32,398 nucleotides of DNA from an uncultured Clostridia bacterium. Its GTDB lineage: Bacteria; Bacillota; Clostridia; UBA1381. A model generated the notes under the pieces. That model made no database searches and had not been told where the DNA came from. It was given only the letters and a program-made list of their open reading frames with translations. How positions within the stretch are numbered: position 1 is the stretch's first letter; every line of letters starts with the position of its first letter. Location of the stretch: the NCBI GenBank assembly GCA_947626075.1, contig CANQQW010000015.1:1-32398 (forward strand). Reading direction: 5' to 3'. Made by a program: the position numbers and the translations under genes. This document shows, in pieces, positions 1 through 7,824 of the stretch.

Positions 1-76
1 TGAGTCCGGTACAATACCGAACTCATTACCGATTAATTTAATATTAAATTTTGTCTAAACTTTGGGGTTCACTTCA
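1..76 (+). mobile_element. Right end of an IS3-family (IS150-like) insertion sequence, truncated by the window start
   Basis: Frame 3 from position 3 reads SPVQYRTHYRLI* (stop 39-41), the typical C-terminus of IS3-family OrfB transposases. 11 bp downstream is TGTCTAAACTTTGGGGTTCACTTCA (52-76), resembling IS3-family terminal repeats (reverse complement TGAAGTGAACCCCAAAGTTTAGACA). Confidence 0.8.
3..41 (+). CDS. IS3-family transposase OrfB, C-terminal fragment (partial, continues left of window)
   Basis: SPVQYRTHYRLI* read directly in frame 3. Too short to be in the ORF track. Confidence 0.75.
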   Translation, partial: SPVQYRTHYRLI

Positions 77-111
77 GGTGACCGTCCGTTTTTTTGTTGG
101 GTGGGGGGATG

Positions 112-273
112 TCATTTATGGGATTGGCAAGCGGAGCTGGAGCAAGTGGAGCAGCCACCGGAGCAGCCACAGGAGCAGCCGCACTCTCCCCTCTTTCTTT
201 TTCTTATTCCGTTCGCTATAATCGCTATGACGGCGGCGGCGATAAGCGCCGCAATTACTATTGTAGCAATCAT
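112..273 (-). CDS. FeoB-associated Cys-rich membrane protein (53 aa)
   Basis: Manual translation: MIATIVIAALIAAAVIAIIANGIRKRKRGECGCSCGCSGGCSTCSSSACQSHK*. One N-terminal TM helix, basic stretch, Cys-rich tail. RBS-like GAGGTGA upstream, directly downstream of feoB on the same strand. Below the length cutoff of the ORF track. Confidence 0.9.
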   Translation of the reverse strand: MIATIVIAALIAAAVIAIIANGIRKRKRGECGCSCGCSGGCSTCSSSACQSHK

Positions 274-291
274 GAAAATCACCTCACGCTT

Positions 292-2727
292 TTACACATT
301 AACGCTTTTAGCGTTTGTTTTGAGCGTATCGCTCTCCTTATACGGTCTTACGAGCAGGTATATAAACGCAATCACAATGAGCAAGGCGACCGCCGTTCCA
401 ACGCCGAAGCCGCCGCCCGTAAAGAGCGAGCCTATCTGATAGATGCATAGCGCCACGCAGTACGCGAACACGCACTGATAGCCTATCGCGAACCACGTCC
501 ATTTAGCGCTGTTCATTTCGCGCCTGATCGCGCCCATTGCCGCGAAGCACGGAGCGCACAGGAGGTTGAACACGAGGTACGAATACGCCGCAAGCCGTGT
601 AAATTCCATTGCGAGGTTATTCCATACCTGATAACCGTTTTCGGCTACCTCGTCAAAGCCGCCGTACAAGATGCCGAATGTGCCGACAACGTTTTCCTTA
701 GCGATAAGTCCTGTGACAGCAGCGACAGCCGCTTTCCAGTCGCCCCAGCCGAGCGGAGTGAATATAGGAGCGATCACAGCGCCTATTGCGGCGAGTATGG
801 AGTTATCCATATTCTCTACCATGCCGAACGAGCCGTTCTCAACACCGAAGCCTTGGAGGAACCAAATAAGTATTGTGGCGAGCAGTATAATCGTACCCGC
901 TTTCTTTATAAACGACCAGCCGCGTTCCCACATGCTGCGGAGCACGCTGCCCGCCGTCGGCATATGGTACGCGGGCAGCTCCATTACGAACGGAGCGGGG
1001 TCGCCCGAGAACATCTTTGTCTTTTTAAGTATTATGCCCGACACGATAATAGCGCACACGCCCACGAAGTACGCGCTGGGCGCTACCCACCACGCGCCGC
1101 CGAACAGCGCGCCCGCGATAAGCGCGATGATAGGGAGCTTCGCGCCGCACGGGATAAACGTCGTAGTCATAATGGTCATGCGTCTGTCGCGCTCGTTTTC
1201 TATCGTGCGCGACGCCATTATTCCCGGTACGCCGCAGCCCGTGCCTATAAGCATCGGTATAAACGACTTGCCGGAAAGACCGAATTTTCTGAATATTCTG
1301 TCCATGATGAACGCGATACGCGCCATGTATCCGCACGCTTCGAGGAACGCGAGGAACAGAAACAGCACGAGCATCTGAGGTACAAAGCCCAAAACCGCGC
1401 CAACACCTGCTACTATGCCGTCGAGAATAAGACTGTTTAGCCAGTCAGCCGTACCGAGCTTTTCCAAAAGACTCTCGATAAGCACAGGGATACCCGGAAC
1501 CCATACGCCGAATTCCGACGTGTCGGGAGCTTCCTCCATTGCCGTGTCCACAACCTCGGAAATGTCGCAGCCGCCTTTTATAAGGTCCTCGCTGTACATC
1601 GAGTATGCCTCGTCAAACGCGCCGAAGTCTTTATCGTCAATAGCCGCGAGTACGTCCTCCGCGCCGCTTACGCCTTCGTCCGCAGCTTTTGAAACTGCCT
1701 CGTACACGTCGTCCGTCCAGATATTATCCGCAGCGTAATCCGTAACTGCCTCCTCGTACCGCGACGAGCCTATGCCGAACAGGTGGAAGCCGTCGCCGAA
1801 TAAGCAGTCGTTTGTCCAGTCGGTTACCCATGTTCCGACCGTGGTTACGGATATGTAGTACACTATAAACATTACCGCCGCGAAAATCGGCAGCGCCAAA
1901 AAGCGATTCGTGACTATCTTGTCTATCTTATCGGAAAGCGACAGCTTTTCACGCGTCTGCTTCTTATAGCAGCCGTCTATAATCGACGTTATGTAATTAT
2001 ATCTCTCATTTGTGATGATGCTTTCGCTGTCGTCGTCAAACTCCTTTTCGGCAGCCGCGATTATGTCCTCGACGCCGGTAACGGCTTGAAGCTGCGGGGC
2101 AAGCTTGTCGTCACGCTCGAAGAGCTTTATCGCGTAGAAACGTTTTTGCGCGTCGGGAACAAGTGAGCCGAGCGCGTTTTCTATTTCGGTGATCGCGCTT
2201 TCCGTCGTTTCGCTGAATGTGTGCGCCGTCGTTTGCGTTTTGCCGGCGGCTGCGACGGCTTTATCAGCCGCTTCCTTTACTCCCTCGCCTTTGAGCGCCG
2301 AAACGGAGACCGCCTCGCAGCCGAGCGCCTTTCCAAGCTTTTCCGTGTCAATCTCATCGCCGCGCTTGCTTACGACGTCCGCCATATTTACCGCCATTAT
2401 GACGGGTATGCCGAGCTCCGTAAGCTGCGTCGTGAGGTACAGGTTTCTCTCCAAATTTGTGCCGTCCACGATATTTAAAATCGCGTCGGGACGCTCGTTT
2501 ATAAGGTAGTTTCTCGCCACTACCTCCTCGAGCGTGTACGGCGAAAGCGAGTATATACCGGGCAGGTCGATAATCGTAACGTCCTTATGCCCCTTAAGCT
2601 TACCCTCTTTCTTTTCTACAGTTACTCCGGGCCAGTTTCCGACAAATTGATTTGACCCCGTGAGCGCGTTAAACAATGTCGTCTTTCCCGAGTTGGGATT
2701 TCCGGCAAGCGCTATTTTTACAGACAT
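292..2727 (-). CDS. feoB: Ferrous iron transport protein B
   Basis: N-terminal GNPNSGKTTLFNALTG P-loop, DLPGIYSLSPYT, polytopic C-terminus with IPCGAKLPI. Start at MSVKIALAG (2727) fits the GGAGGT RBS better than the ORF-track start at 2742. Confidence 0.97.
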   Translation of the reverse strand: MSVKIALAGNPNSGKTTLFNALTGSNQFVGNWPGVTVEKKEGKLKGHKDVTIIDLPGIYSLSPYTLEEVVARNYLINERPDAILNIVDGTNLERNLYLTTQLTELGIPVIMAVNMADVVSKRGDEIDTEKLGKALGCEAVSVSALKGEGVKEAADKAVAAAGKTQTTAHTFSETTESAITEIENALGSLVPDAQKRFYAIKLFERDDKLAPQLQAVTGVEDIIAAAEKEFDDDSESIITNERYNYITSIIDGCYKKQTREKLSLSDKIDKIVTNRFLALPIFAAVMFIVYYISVTTVGTWVTDWTNDCLFGDGFHLFGIGSSRYEEAVTDYAADNIWTDDVYEAVSKAADEGVSGAEDVLAAIDDKDFGAFDEAYSMYSEDLIKGGCDISEVVDTAMEEAPDTSEFGVWVPGIPVLIESLLEKLGTADWLNSLILDGIVAGVGAVLGFVPQMLVLFLFLAFLEACGYMARIAFIMDRIFRKFGLSGKSFIPMLIGTGCGVPGIMASRTIENERDRRMTIMTTTFIPCGAKLPIIALIAGALFGGAWWVAPSAYFVGVCAIIVSGIILKKTKMFSGDPAPFVMELPAYHMPTAGSVLRSMWERGWSFIKKAGTIILLATILIWFLQGFGVENGSFGMVENMDNSILAAIGAVIAPIFTPLGWGDWKAAVAAVTGLIAKENVVGTFGILYGGFDEVAENGYQVWNNLAMEFTRLAAYSYLVFNLLCAPCFAAMGAIRREMNSAKWTWFAIGYQCVFAYCVALCIYQIGSLFTGGGFGVGTAVALLIVIAFIYLLVRPYKESDTLKTNAKSVNV

Positions 2728-2783
2728 TTGCATTACCTCCAAAAAACTTTAATTACCTATGGCTAACCTAATGTCAAAAAATT

Positions 2784-3005
2784 TTAGGCAAGCTCAATCA
2801 TTTCGGCGTCGGCTTTTCTTATGGAAAGCTCGTAACCGCGCACATTTACCTCTACGGGGTCGCCCAAAGGCGCGACTTTCCTTACGTAGACCTGCACGCC
2901 TTTCGTTATTCCCATGTCCATAATCCTGCGTTTTACGGCTCCGCCGCCGCTCACGCGCGCCACCGTCACGGTGTCGCCGATTTTTGCGTCGCGTAATGTT
3001 TTCAT
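2784..3005 (-). CDS. feoA: FeoA family protein (second copy)
   Basis: 73 aa SH3-like: GDTVTVARVSGGGAVKRRIMDMGITKGVQVYVRKVAPLGDPVEVNVRGYELSIRKADA. RBS AGGAGGG. Confidence 0.92.
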   Translation of the reverse strand: MKTLRDAKIGDTVTVARVSGGGAVKRRIMDMGITKGVQVYVRKVAPLGDPVEVNVRGYELSIRKADAEMIELA

Positions 3006-3017
3006 ATTTTACCCTCC

Positions 3018-3227
3018 TTACACTATAATTCTGTTCGCCATTGAACCGTCGATGGCGACGCGTGTTTCCTTTATGTGAACTATCAGATTGCCGTTTATGC
3101 GTGAAACGACAGTGACCTCGGCTCCTTCGACAAATCCGAGGCTTTCAAGAAATTTCCTTATTTTGTCCCTGCCGGAGACGTGCAAAACGGATTTCGTCTC
3201 TCCGACATTCATCATTGACAAAGGCAT
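3018..3227 (-). CDS. feoA: FeoA family protein (first copy)
   Basis: 69 aa: GETKSVLHVSGRDKIRKFLESLGFVEGAEVTVVSRINGNLIVHIKETRVAIDGSMANRIIV. RBS AAGGAGGG. Confidence 0.9.
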   Translation of the reverse strand: MPLSMMNVGETKSVLHVSGRDKIRKFLESLGFVEGAEVTVVSRINGNLIVHIKETRVAIDGSMANRIIV

Positions 3228-3294
3228 TGTTTTCCCTCCTTAATTTCGGTTTGTGTGGTATATCGTTAGTTGTATATTGCTTACCACGGTTACC

Positions 3295-3323
3295 ATTTTA
3301 CTACTTTTATTTGCTTATGTCAA
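3295..3323 (-). promoter_or_regulatory. sigma-A-type promoter of the feo operon
   Basis: Minus strand TTGACA, 17-bp spacer, TAAAAT, upstream of the first feoA. Confidence 0.7.
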
Positions 3324-3353
3324 TAGGTTTGTCGGAATTTTTTTGTTTGTGCC

Positions 3354-3382
3354 TTTACAATTGTGTTAAAATATGATATATT
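3354..3382 (+). promoter_or_regulatory. sigma-A-type promoter upstream of the BspA-like gene
   Basis: TTTACA (3354-3359), 17-bp spacer, TATATT (3377-3382). Predicted start falls at the left edge of the 113-bp inverted-repeat element. Confidence 0.6.
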
Positions 3383-3386
3383 ATAT

Positions 3387-3499
3387 TTGCTACACATCTG
3401 AATAATTTTAACCAAGTAGGTTTACGCTATGAAAAAAGCGTAAGCTTTAGTTTATCATACCCTGCTTGGTGAATTATAGGTATTGATGATGTGTAGCAA
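3387..3499. repeat. 113-bp imperfect palindrome / MITE-like or structured leader element with 12-bp perfect terminal inverted repeats
   Basis: TTGCTACACATC (3387-3398) / GATGTGTAGCAA (3488-3499). Nested ACCAAGTAGG (3411-3420) / CCTGCTTGGT (3461-3470) and TTACGCT (3422-3428) / AGCGTAA (3437-3443). Confidence 0.7.
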
Positions 3500-3522
3500 C
3501 TGAAATTAAAGCTGCGCTTTTA

Positions 3523-5148
3523 TTGACCGTGACGGCGCACGCGGGAAGCGGTATGTGCGGCGACAACGTAACATGGAATTATGACGGCGCGACGCACACG
3601 CTCACAATAGGCGGGTCGGGCGATATGTACGATTACCGCAGTGATTTGCCGCCGTGGGAGTACGATGACGATATGGGAAACAGGAATAATGTGGAAACGG
3701 TTAGGTTCGAGATGGGCGTTACGTCGGTCGGTGAATACGCGTTTGCGGGCTACCGCGGACTTACGACGGTCGATTTGGGGTATGTAAAAAAAATCGGTAT
3801 CGGGGCGTTTAGAGGCTGTATAAGTCTTGAAAATATCGAAATGCCGTCAACGATTGAATATATAGGCGACTACGCGTTTTGGAGATGCGAATCGCTCACG
3901 AGTATGAAGATCCCCGCCAATACGACGTATATCGGTGACAGCGCGTTTGAGCAGTGCAGAGGTTTGCAGGAATTCGAGGTCGATCATTTCAACTCCTCGT
4001 TCACGGGCGTGGACGGCGTTATATACGACAAGGATATGAAGGAACTTGTCGCGTACCCGACGGGCAGAGATATACAAAATTACGCAATTCGCGGCGGTAC
4101 GGAAAGTGCGCGTTACGGCGTGTTTGGCGGCGCGGCGATCGATACGCTTACAATTCCGTCCAGTCTTACGGACGCGAACGGCGCGTTCATTGGGTGCGAA
4201 TGTTTAAAGTACGAGGTGGAGGACGGTAACAGCGCATACACGGCGTCGGGCGGCGTGCTCTTTAACGCGGATATGACGGAGCTTGTCGCGTACCCGGGTG
4301 CGGCGTCGGGCGCGTATGAGGTTCCGTCGAGCGTGACAAAAATATGTGATGGCGCTTTTTGCGGCTCGGGCGGACTTACGCAGGTCACAATTCCGGGAAA
4401 CGTTAAGGAAATAGGGTATGAGGCGTTTTTGGAGAGCGTCAGTCTGAGCAGCGTCCGAATACTTGACGGCGTTGAGAAAATAGGCGATTACGCGTTCGAC
4501 CTTTGTGAAAGTCTTCGTACCGTCGAAATCGCGGGAAGCGTGGAGGAAATAGGCGTTTCCGCGTTTGATTATTGTACCTCTTTGGAAAACCTGTCGCTTA
4601 AAAACGGTTTGAAAACGATATGGGGCGGTGCGTTTTACGGCTGTGAGAGGCTTGAAAGCGTTGAGCTGCCGAAAAGTCTTGAGTATATCGGAGATGATGC
4701 GTTTGGCGATTGCTCTTTGCAGGAATTGACGATTCCGTTAAGTGTGACGTACATCGGTCACGCCGCATTTAGCGGTTGTCCGCTCGATAACGTGTATTAC
4801 CAAGGGACTCGCGGTGAATTTGAGGCTTTGACGTCTCGTTCGGGTATAGATAATTACAATCCGCTTGTGCATTGCGTTGAAATGAGCGCCGGAAACGTAG
4901 GCGGGAACTTTGTCGTGACGGTTACTTACGATAAGCCGCTCGATAAGTCCGATTACGTTCTCTACGCCGCTCAGTATGAGTATGATGAAAATAACGATTG
5001 CGGACGTTTAAAAACTTTAAATATCGGTACGGCGGCGGATACGGAGGGTGGTATGACCATTAGTGTGCCGTATCCAGAAACGAACAATGATGACTACCGT
5101 ATCATGCTGTGGAACGGTAATATGAAACCGATAAATATAGAATATTAA
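3523..5148 (+). CDS. BspA-like leucine-rich repeat (LRR_5) surface protein; N-terminus/signal peptide incomplete or unusual
   Basis: Repeats such as VTSVGEYAFAGYRGLTTVDLG, IEYIGDYAFWRCESLTSMKIP, VEKIGDYAFDLCESLRTVEI. N-terminal SGMCGDNVTWNYDGATHTLTIGGSGDM is typical of this family. Only a TTG start with no RBS is available; upstream in-frame residues (..KAALLLTVTAHA) look like the end of a signal peptide. Confidence 0.85.
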   Translation: MTVTAHAGSGMCGDNVTWNYDGATHTLTIGGSGDMYDYRSDLPPWEYDDDMGNRNNVETVRFEMGVTSVGEYAFAGYRGLTTVDLGYVKKIGIGAFRGCISLENIEMPSTIEYIGDYAFWRCESLTSMKIPANTTYIGDSAFEQCRGLQEFEVDHFNSSFTGVDGVIYDKDMKELVAYPTGRDIQNYAIRGGTESARYGVFGGAAIDTLTIPSSLTDANGAFIGCECLKYEVEDGNSAYTASGGVLFNADMTELVAYPGAASGAYEVPSSVTKICDGAFCGSGGLTQVTIPGNVKEIGYEAFLESVSLSSVRILDGVEKIGDYAFDLCESLRTVEIAGSVEEIGVSAFDYCTSLENLSLKNGLKTIWGGAFYGCERLESVELPKSLEYIGDDAFGDCSLQELTIPLSVTYIGHAAFSGCPLDNVYYQGTRGEFEALTSRSGIDNYNPLVHCVEMSAGNVGGNFVVTVTYDKPLDKSDYVLYAAQYEYDENNDCGRLKTLNIGTAADTEGGMTISVPYPETNNDDYRIMLWNGNMKPINIEY

Positions 5149-5205
5149 GAAAAAGATTTGACGTAAATTGTATGCGCGGCTTATTGTACAAGTTACTTCA
5201 TATGC

Positions 5206-5235
5206 AAAAGGGACACTAAATTTAGTGTCCCTTTT
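5206..5235. terminator. 30-bp perfect palindrome, bidirectional terminator between convergent genes; contains repeat unit GGGACACTAAATTTAGTGTCCC
   Basis: AAAAGGGACACTAAATTTAGTGTCCCTTTT read directly, between the convergent BspA-like gene and ypeB. Confidence 0.85.
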
Positions 5236-5244
5236 GATTTGAGG

Positions 5245-6594
5245 TTATACCGTTAAGATTCCTTCCTCGGATTCAATCAGAATAAATATTTCCTCCTCGC
5301 GTCCGTTCTCGGCGTTGACGTAGATGAGGAAGTTTTTACCCGCGAACGCGCCTTTAAACTCATAGCAAAGCACCTCGCGCATACTGTCCTTAGGAACGAG
5401 AGCAAGCTTTGTTGCCGATACTTCAAGCTCAGTGGAAATTCTTTCCTTTGCTTCGTCAACCGTGAGCGCAGGCGCGGAAAGCTCTCTCTCGCAATGGTTC
5501 ATTATATATCCGTTCGCCTCAAGACCGACGATATCTCCCGTATCGAGAGCGACGCGCACCTTTACAAGGTCGCTGTAGCAGGTGACGTTATCCTGCACGT
5601 AAGCGAAGTTTATCGTCGCAATGCCGCCAGATTTTTCATAGTAGCTGCTCTGCATACTGTAAAAACCTTTTTCCTGCAAGAACCGCGCCGCCTTATCCGT
5701 CGCTTCGTCAACCGTCAATTTTTCCTCGCCCGTCATGCGGCTGTCAAGGTAAGAAAGTACATATCCGCCTTTCTTCGTCACGTTCACGGTGACCTCGCTT
5801 TCGTCTGTACCGCGTATAAACGTATACGTCGGTATGGCGGTGTTCTCGGACATTCCCTCCAAAGTGAGGGATGCGCCGTCAAGAAAGTCCTCCGCTTTCT
5901 TTCGCGCTTCCTCCTGGGATATTTCGCTCTCGTTTTCAAGCATTACCGGCTGCCTGTTCTCTATGTGCTCGGAGAACGGTCCGTCATATATAAGCGACGG
6001 ATAACCTTCAAAGGACTTTTCTACGTTCTCCAAATCCTGAAGTATTCCGCCGTCCGCCGCATCCGCCACGGTGCCTCGGCTTTTTTTGCCCGTATCGGAA
6101 ATACGCACCTCGCCGCTGTAAATTCTGTTTTCAATCTCGGAAAGAGTGTCGCTCAAAGTCGCCGCGTACTCGTTCAAGGACGCTAAGTTATCGTAAGCTT
6201 CCTGGGAGATTTCCTCGCCGTTTATCATAGACTGCGACAGTACGTAGGTATAATCGCCGACTTGCGACAAAAACTTTGAGGTGTTATCGAGCTGCACCTC
6301 GTTGGTCGGCAACTGTCCGAGACACGATTTCGCTTCCGCGCTTTGGCGGAAAATATCGCTTGACAGCTTGGCAAGCTGCGCGGGGCTTTTTGTAAGCTGC
6401 GCCTTGCTTAAAAGCGCGTCGATATTATCCACATACCCGGCAAGCTCATGGAACGCTCTGTTATATTGGTTCTCGTTTGATATTTCAAGCGCCTGCGCGT
6501 TCTTCGACGCGGTAAATCCCCATATCAGCGCGGCGATAATACCCGCCGCAAGGGCGGTGTATATCCATACGTGTATACTTTTTGTTTTCTCCAT
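5245..6594 (-). CDS. ypeB: Spore germination protein YpeB (PepSY-domain)
   Basis: 449 aa, single N-terminal TM, NAQALEISNENQYNRAFHELAGYVDNIDALLSKAQLTKSPAQLAKLSSDIFRQSAEAKSCLGQLP, C-terminal PepSY-like repeats. Directly downstream of sleB. Confidence 0.93.
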   Translation of the reverse strand: MEKTKSIHVWIYTALAAGIIAALIWGFTASKNAQALEISNENQYNRAFHELAGYVDNIDALLSKAQLTKSPAQLAKLSSDIFRQSAEAKSCLGQLPTNEVQLDNTSKFLSQVGDYTYVLSQSMINGEEISQEAYDNLASLNEYAATLSDTLSEIENRIYSGEVRISDTGKKSRGTVADAADGGILQDLENVEKSFEGYPSLIYDGPFSEHIENRQPVMLENESEISQEEARKKAEDFLDGASLTLEGMSENTAIPTYTFIRGTDESEVTVNVTKKGGYVLSYLDSRMTGEEKLTVDEATDKAARFLQEKGFYSMQSSYYEKSGGIATINFAYVQDNVTCYSDLVKVRVALDTGDIVGLEANGYIMNHCERELSAPALTVDEAKERISTELEVSATKLALVPKDSMREVLCYEFKGAFAGKNFLIYVNAENGREEEIFILIESEEGILTV

Positions 6595-6609
6595 TATTTC
6601 TATTTCCTC

Positions 6610-7062
6610 CTAACTGCAAAATCTGTGTTTGCCTATCTGTACTATAAGCGGACGTGACCATATCCATTCGTTTGTCGCGGTGTCGGGATTGAAATAATAT
6701 ATCGCGCCGCCACTGGGGTCCCAGCCGTTAAGCGCGTCCGTACACGCCTTGTACACCGTTGAGTTTGGGTCTATCGGCACGTTTATCTGTCCGTCGCTCA
6801 CGGCGGTAAACGCGCCGGGCTGATATATAACTCCCGAGATAGTATTTGGGAACGACGAATGGCGCACCCTGTTCAGTATCACCGCGGCTACCGCCACCTG
6901 TCCCTCGTATGGCTCGCCGCGCGCCTCGCCGTTGACGGCTCTCGCGAGAAGCTGCTTGTCGTTATTAGTCGCGTTCACGGCGAGTACGCGGGAATGGGCG
7001 CAGTACATTGCCGAAGCGCACAAAATCACGAGCGCGAGCGCGCCGGAAAGTATTTTCCTCAT
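6610..7062 (-). CDS. sleB: Spore cortex-lytic enzyme / cell wall hydrolase SleB
   Basis: LLARAVNGEARGEPYEGQVAVAAVILNRVRHSSFPNTISGVIYQPGAFTAV...DALNGWDPSGGAIYYFNPDTATNEWIWSRPLIVQIGKHRFC is a Hydrolase_2 (SleB) signature. ATG at 7062. Confidence 0.95.
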   Translation of the reverse strand: MRKILSGALALVILCASAMYCAHSRVLAVNATNNDKQLLARAVNGEARGEPYEGQVAVAAVILNRVRHSSFPNTISGVIYQPGAFTAVSDGQINVPIDPNSTVYKACTDALNGWDPSGGAIYYFNPDTATNEWIWSRPLIVQIGKHRFCS

Positions 7063-7184
7063 CAATACTTCCTCCTTGTTGAATTTTTACTTAGTATTTC
7101 CTTTATTAATCGAAAAATATGTATTGAAATCGAAAAAATGTTAATACTTAGAAATGAAAATACATAGAAACGAGGCAAAAAAGT

Positions 7185-7799
7185 ATGAATAAATTTATAG
7201 CGGCGGCAGCGGCCGCGCTTGCCATGACGATTATCGTATCGTCATACTCGGACGGAGTGCAGGCGGATTTGCGTGATAATATTGTGCGGCTGCATATAAT
7301 CGCCGACAGCGACAGCGGCGCAGACCAAAGCGTGAAATTAAAGGTGCGCGACGCGGTGCTTGAGGAAATGCGGGAAATGCCCGACATCTCCGCCGAAAAA
7401 GTAACGGAAAATCTTGATAAAATAGAGGAAACGGCGAACCGCGTTCTTCGCGAAAACGGCTTTGACTACGCCGCGCGCGCGATGTACGGTAAATTCCCTT
7501 TCCCCGAAAAAACGTACAAATCCATGACGCTGCCTGCCGGCGATTACTACGGCGTGAGAATAGTGCTCGGCAGCGGCAAAGGGCATAATTGGTGGTGCGT
7601 TATGTACCCGCCGCTTTGCATGAGCGAGGACGGCGATATGACGCTTAGCGAGGAGGGCGCAAAAATGCTGCGCGAAACGCTTAACGCCGACACTTACGAT
7701 ATAATCACGCAAAAAAATAACGAGGTCACTGTTAAATTTAAAATAGTGGAAATGGCGCAGGAGATAAAACAAAAAATCACATCAAAACAGGGACACTAA
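7185..7799 (+). CDS. spoIIR: Stage II sporulation protein R
   Basis: 204 aa, DNIVRLHIIADSDSGADQSVKLKVRDAVL...GDYYGVRIVLGSGKGHNWWCVMYPPLC is the SpoIIR family signature. Confidence 0.94.
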   Translation: MNKFIAAAAAALAMTIIVSSYSDGVQADLRDNIVRLHIIADSDSGADQSVKLKVRDAVLEEMREMPDISAEKVTENLDKIEETANRVLRENGFDYAARAMYGKFPFPEKTYKSMTLPAGDYYGVRIVLGSGKGHNWWCVMYPPLCMSEDGDMTLSEEGAKMLRETLNADTYDIITQKNNEVTVKFKIVEMAQEIKQKITSKQGH

Positions 7800-7811
7800 A
7801 TTTAGTGTCCC
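7790..7811. repeat. Second copy of the 22-bp palindrome GGGACACTAAATTTAGTGTCCC, overlapping the spoIIR stop codon
   Basis: Identical to 5210-5231. spoIIR TAA at 7797-7799 lies inside. Located between convergent genes. Confidence 0.9.
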
Positions 7812-7824
7812 CTAAATTTTGCGT

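Noticed and set aside
62-450. ORFs 62-439 (+) and 94-450 (+) with GASGAATGAATGAA or EQPPEQPQEQP repeats, resembling a small bacteriocin-like or repeat protein
   Set aside because: They are antisense to the Cys-rich FeoB-associated protein and the 3' end of feoB. The repeats mirror the Cys/Gly/Ser codons of the real gene.
671-2509. Several + strand ORFs (671-1378, 853-1440, 1415-1738, 2189-2509, 2221-2478)
   Set aside because: Antisense shadows of feoB, with no family resemblance or RBS.
3423-3440. A real tiny gene ATGAAAAAAGCGTAA (4 codons)
   Set aside because: Too short to support as a gene on its own; treated only as part of the split-start observation.
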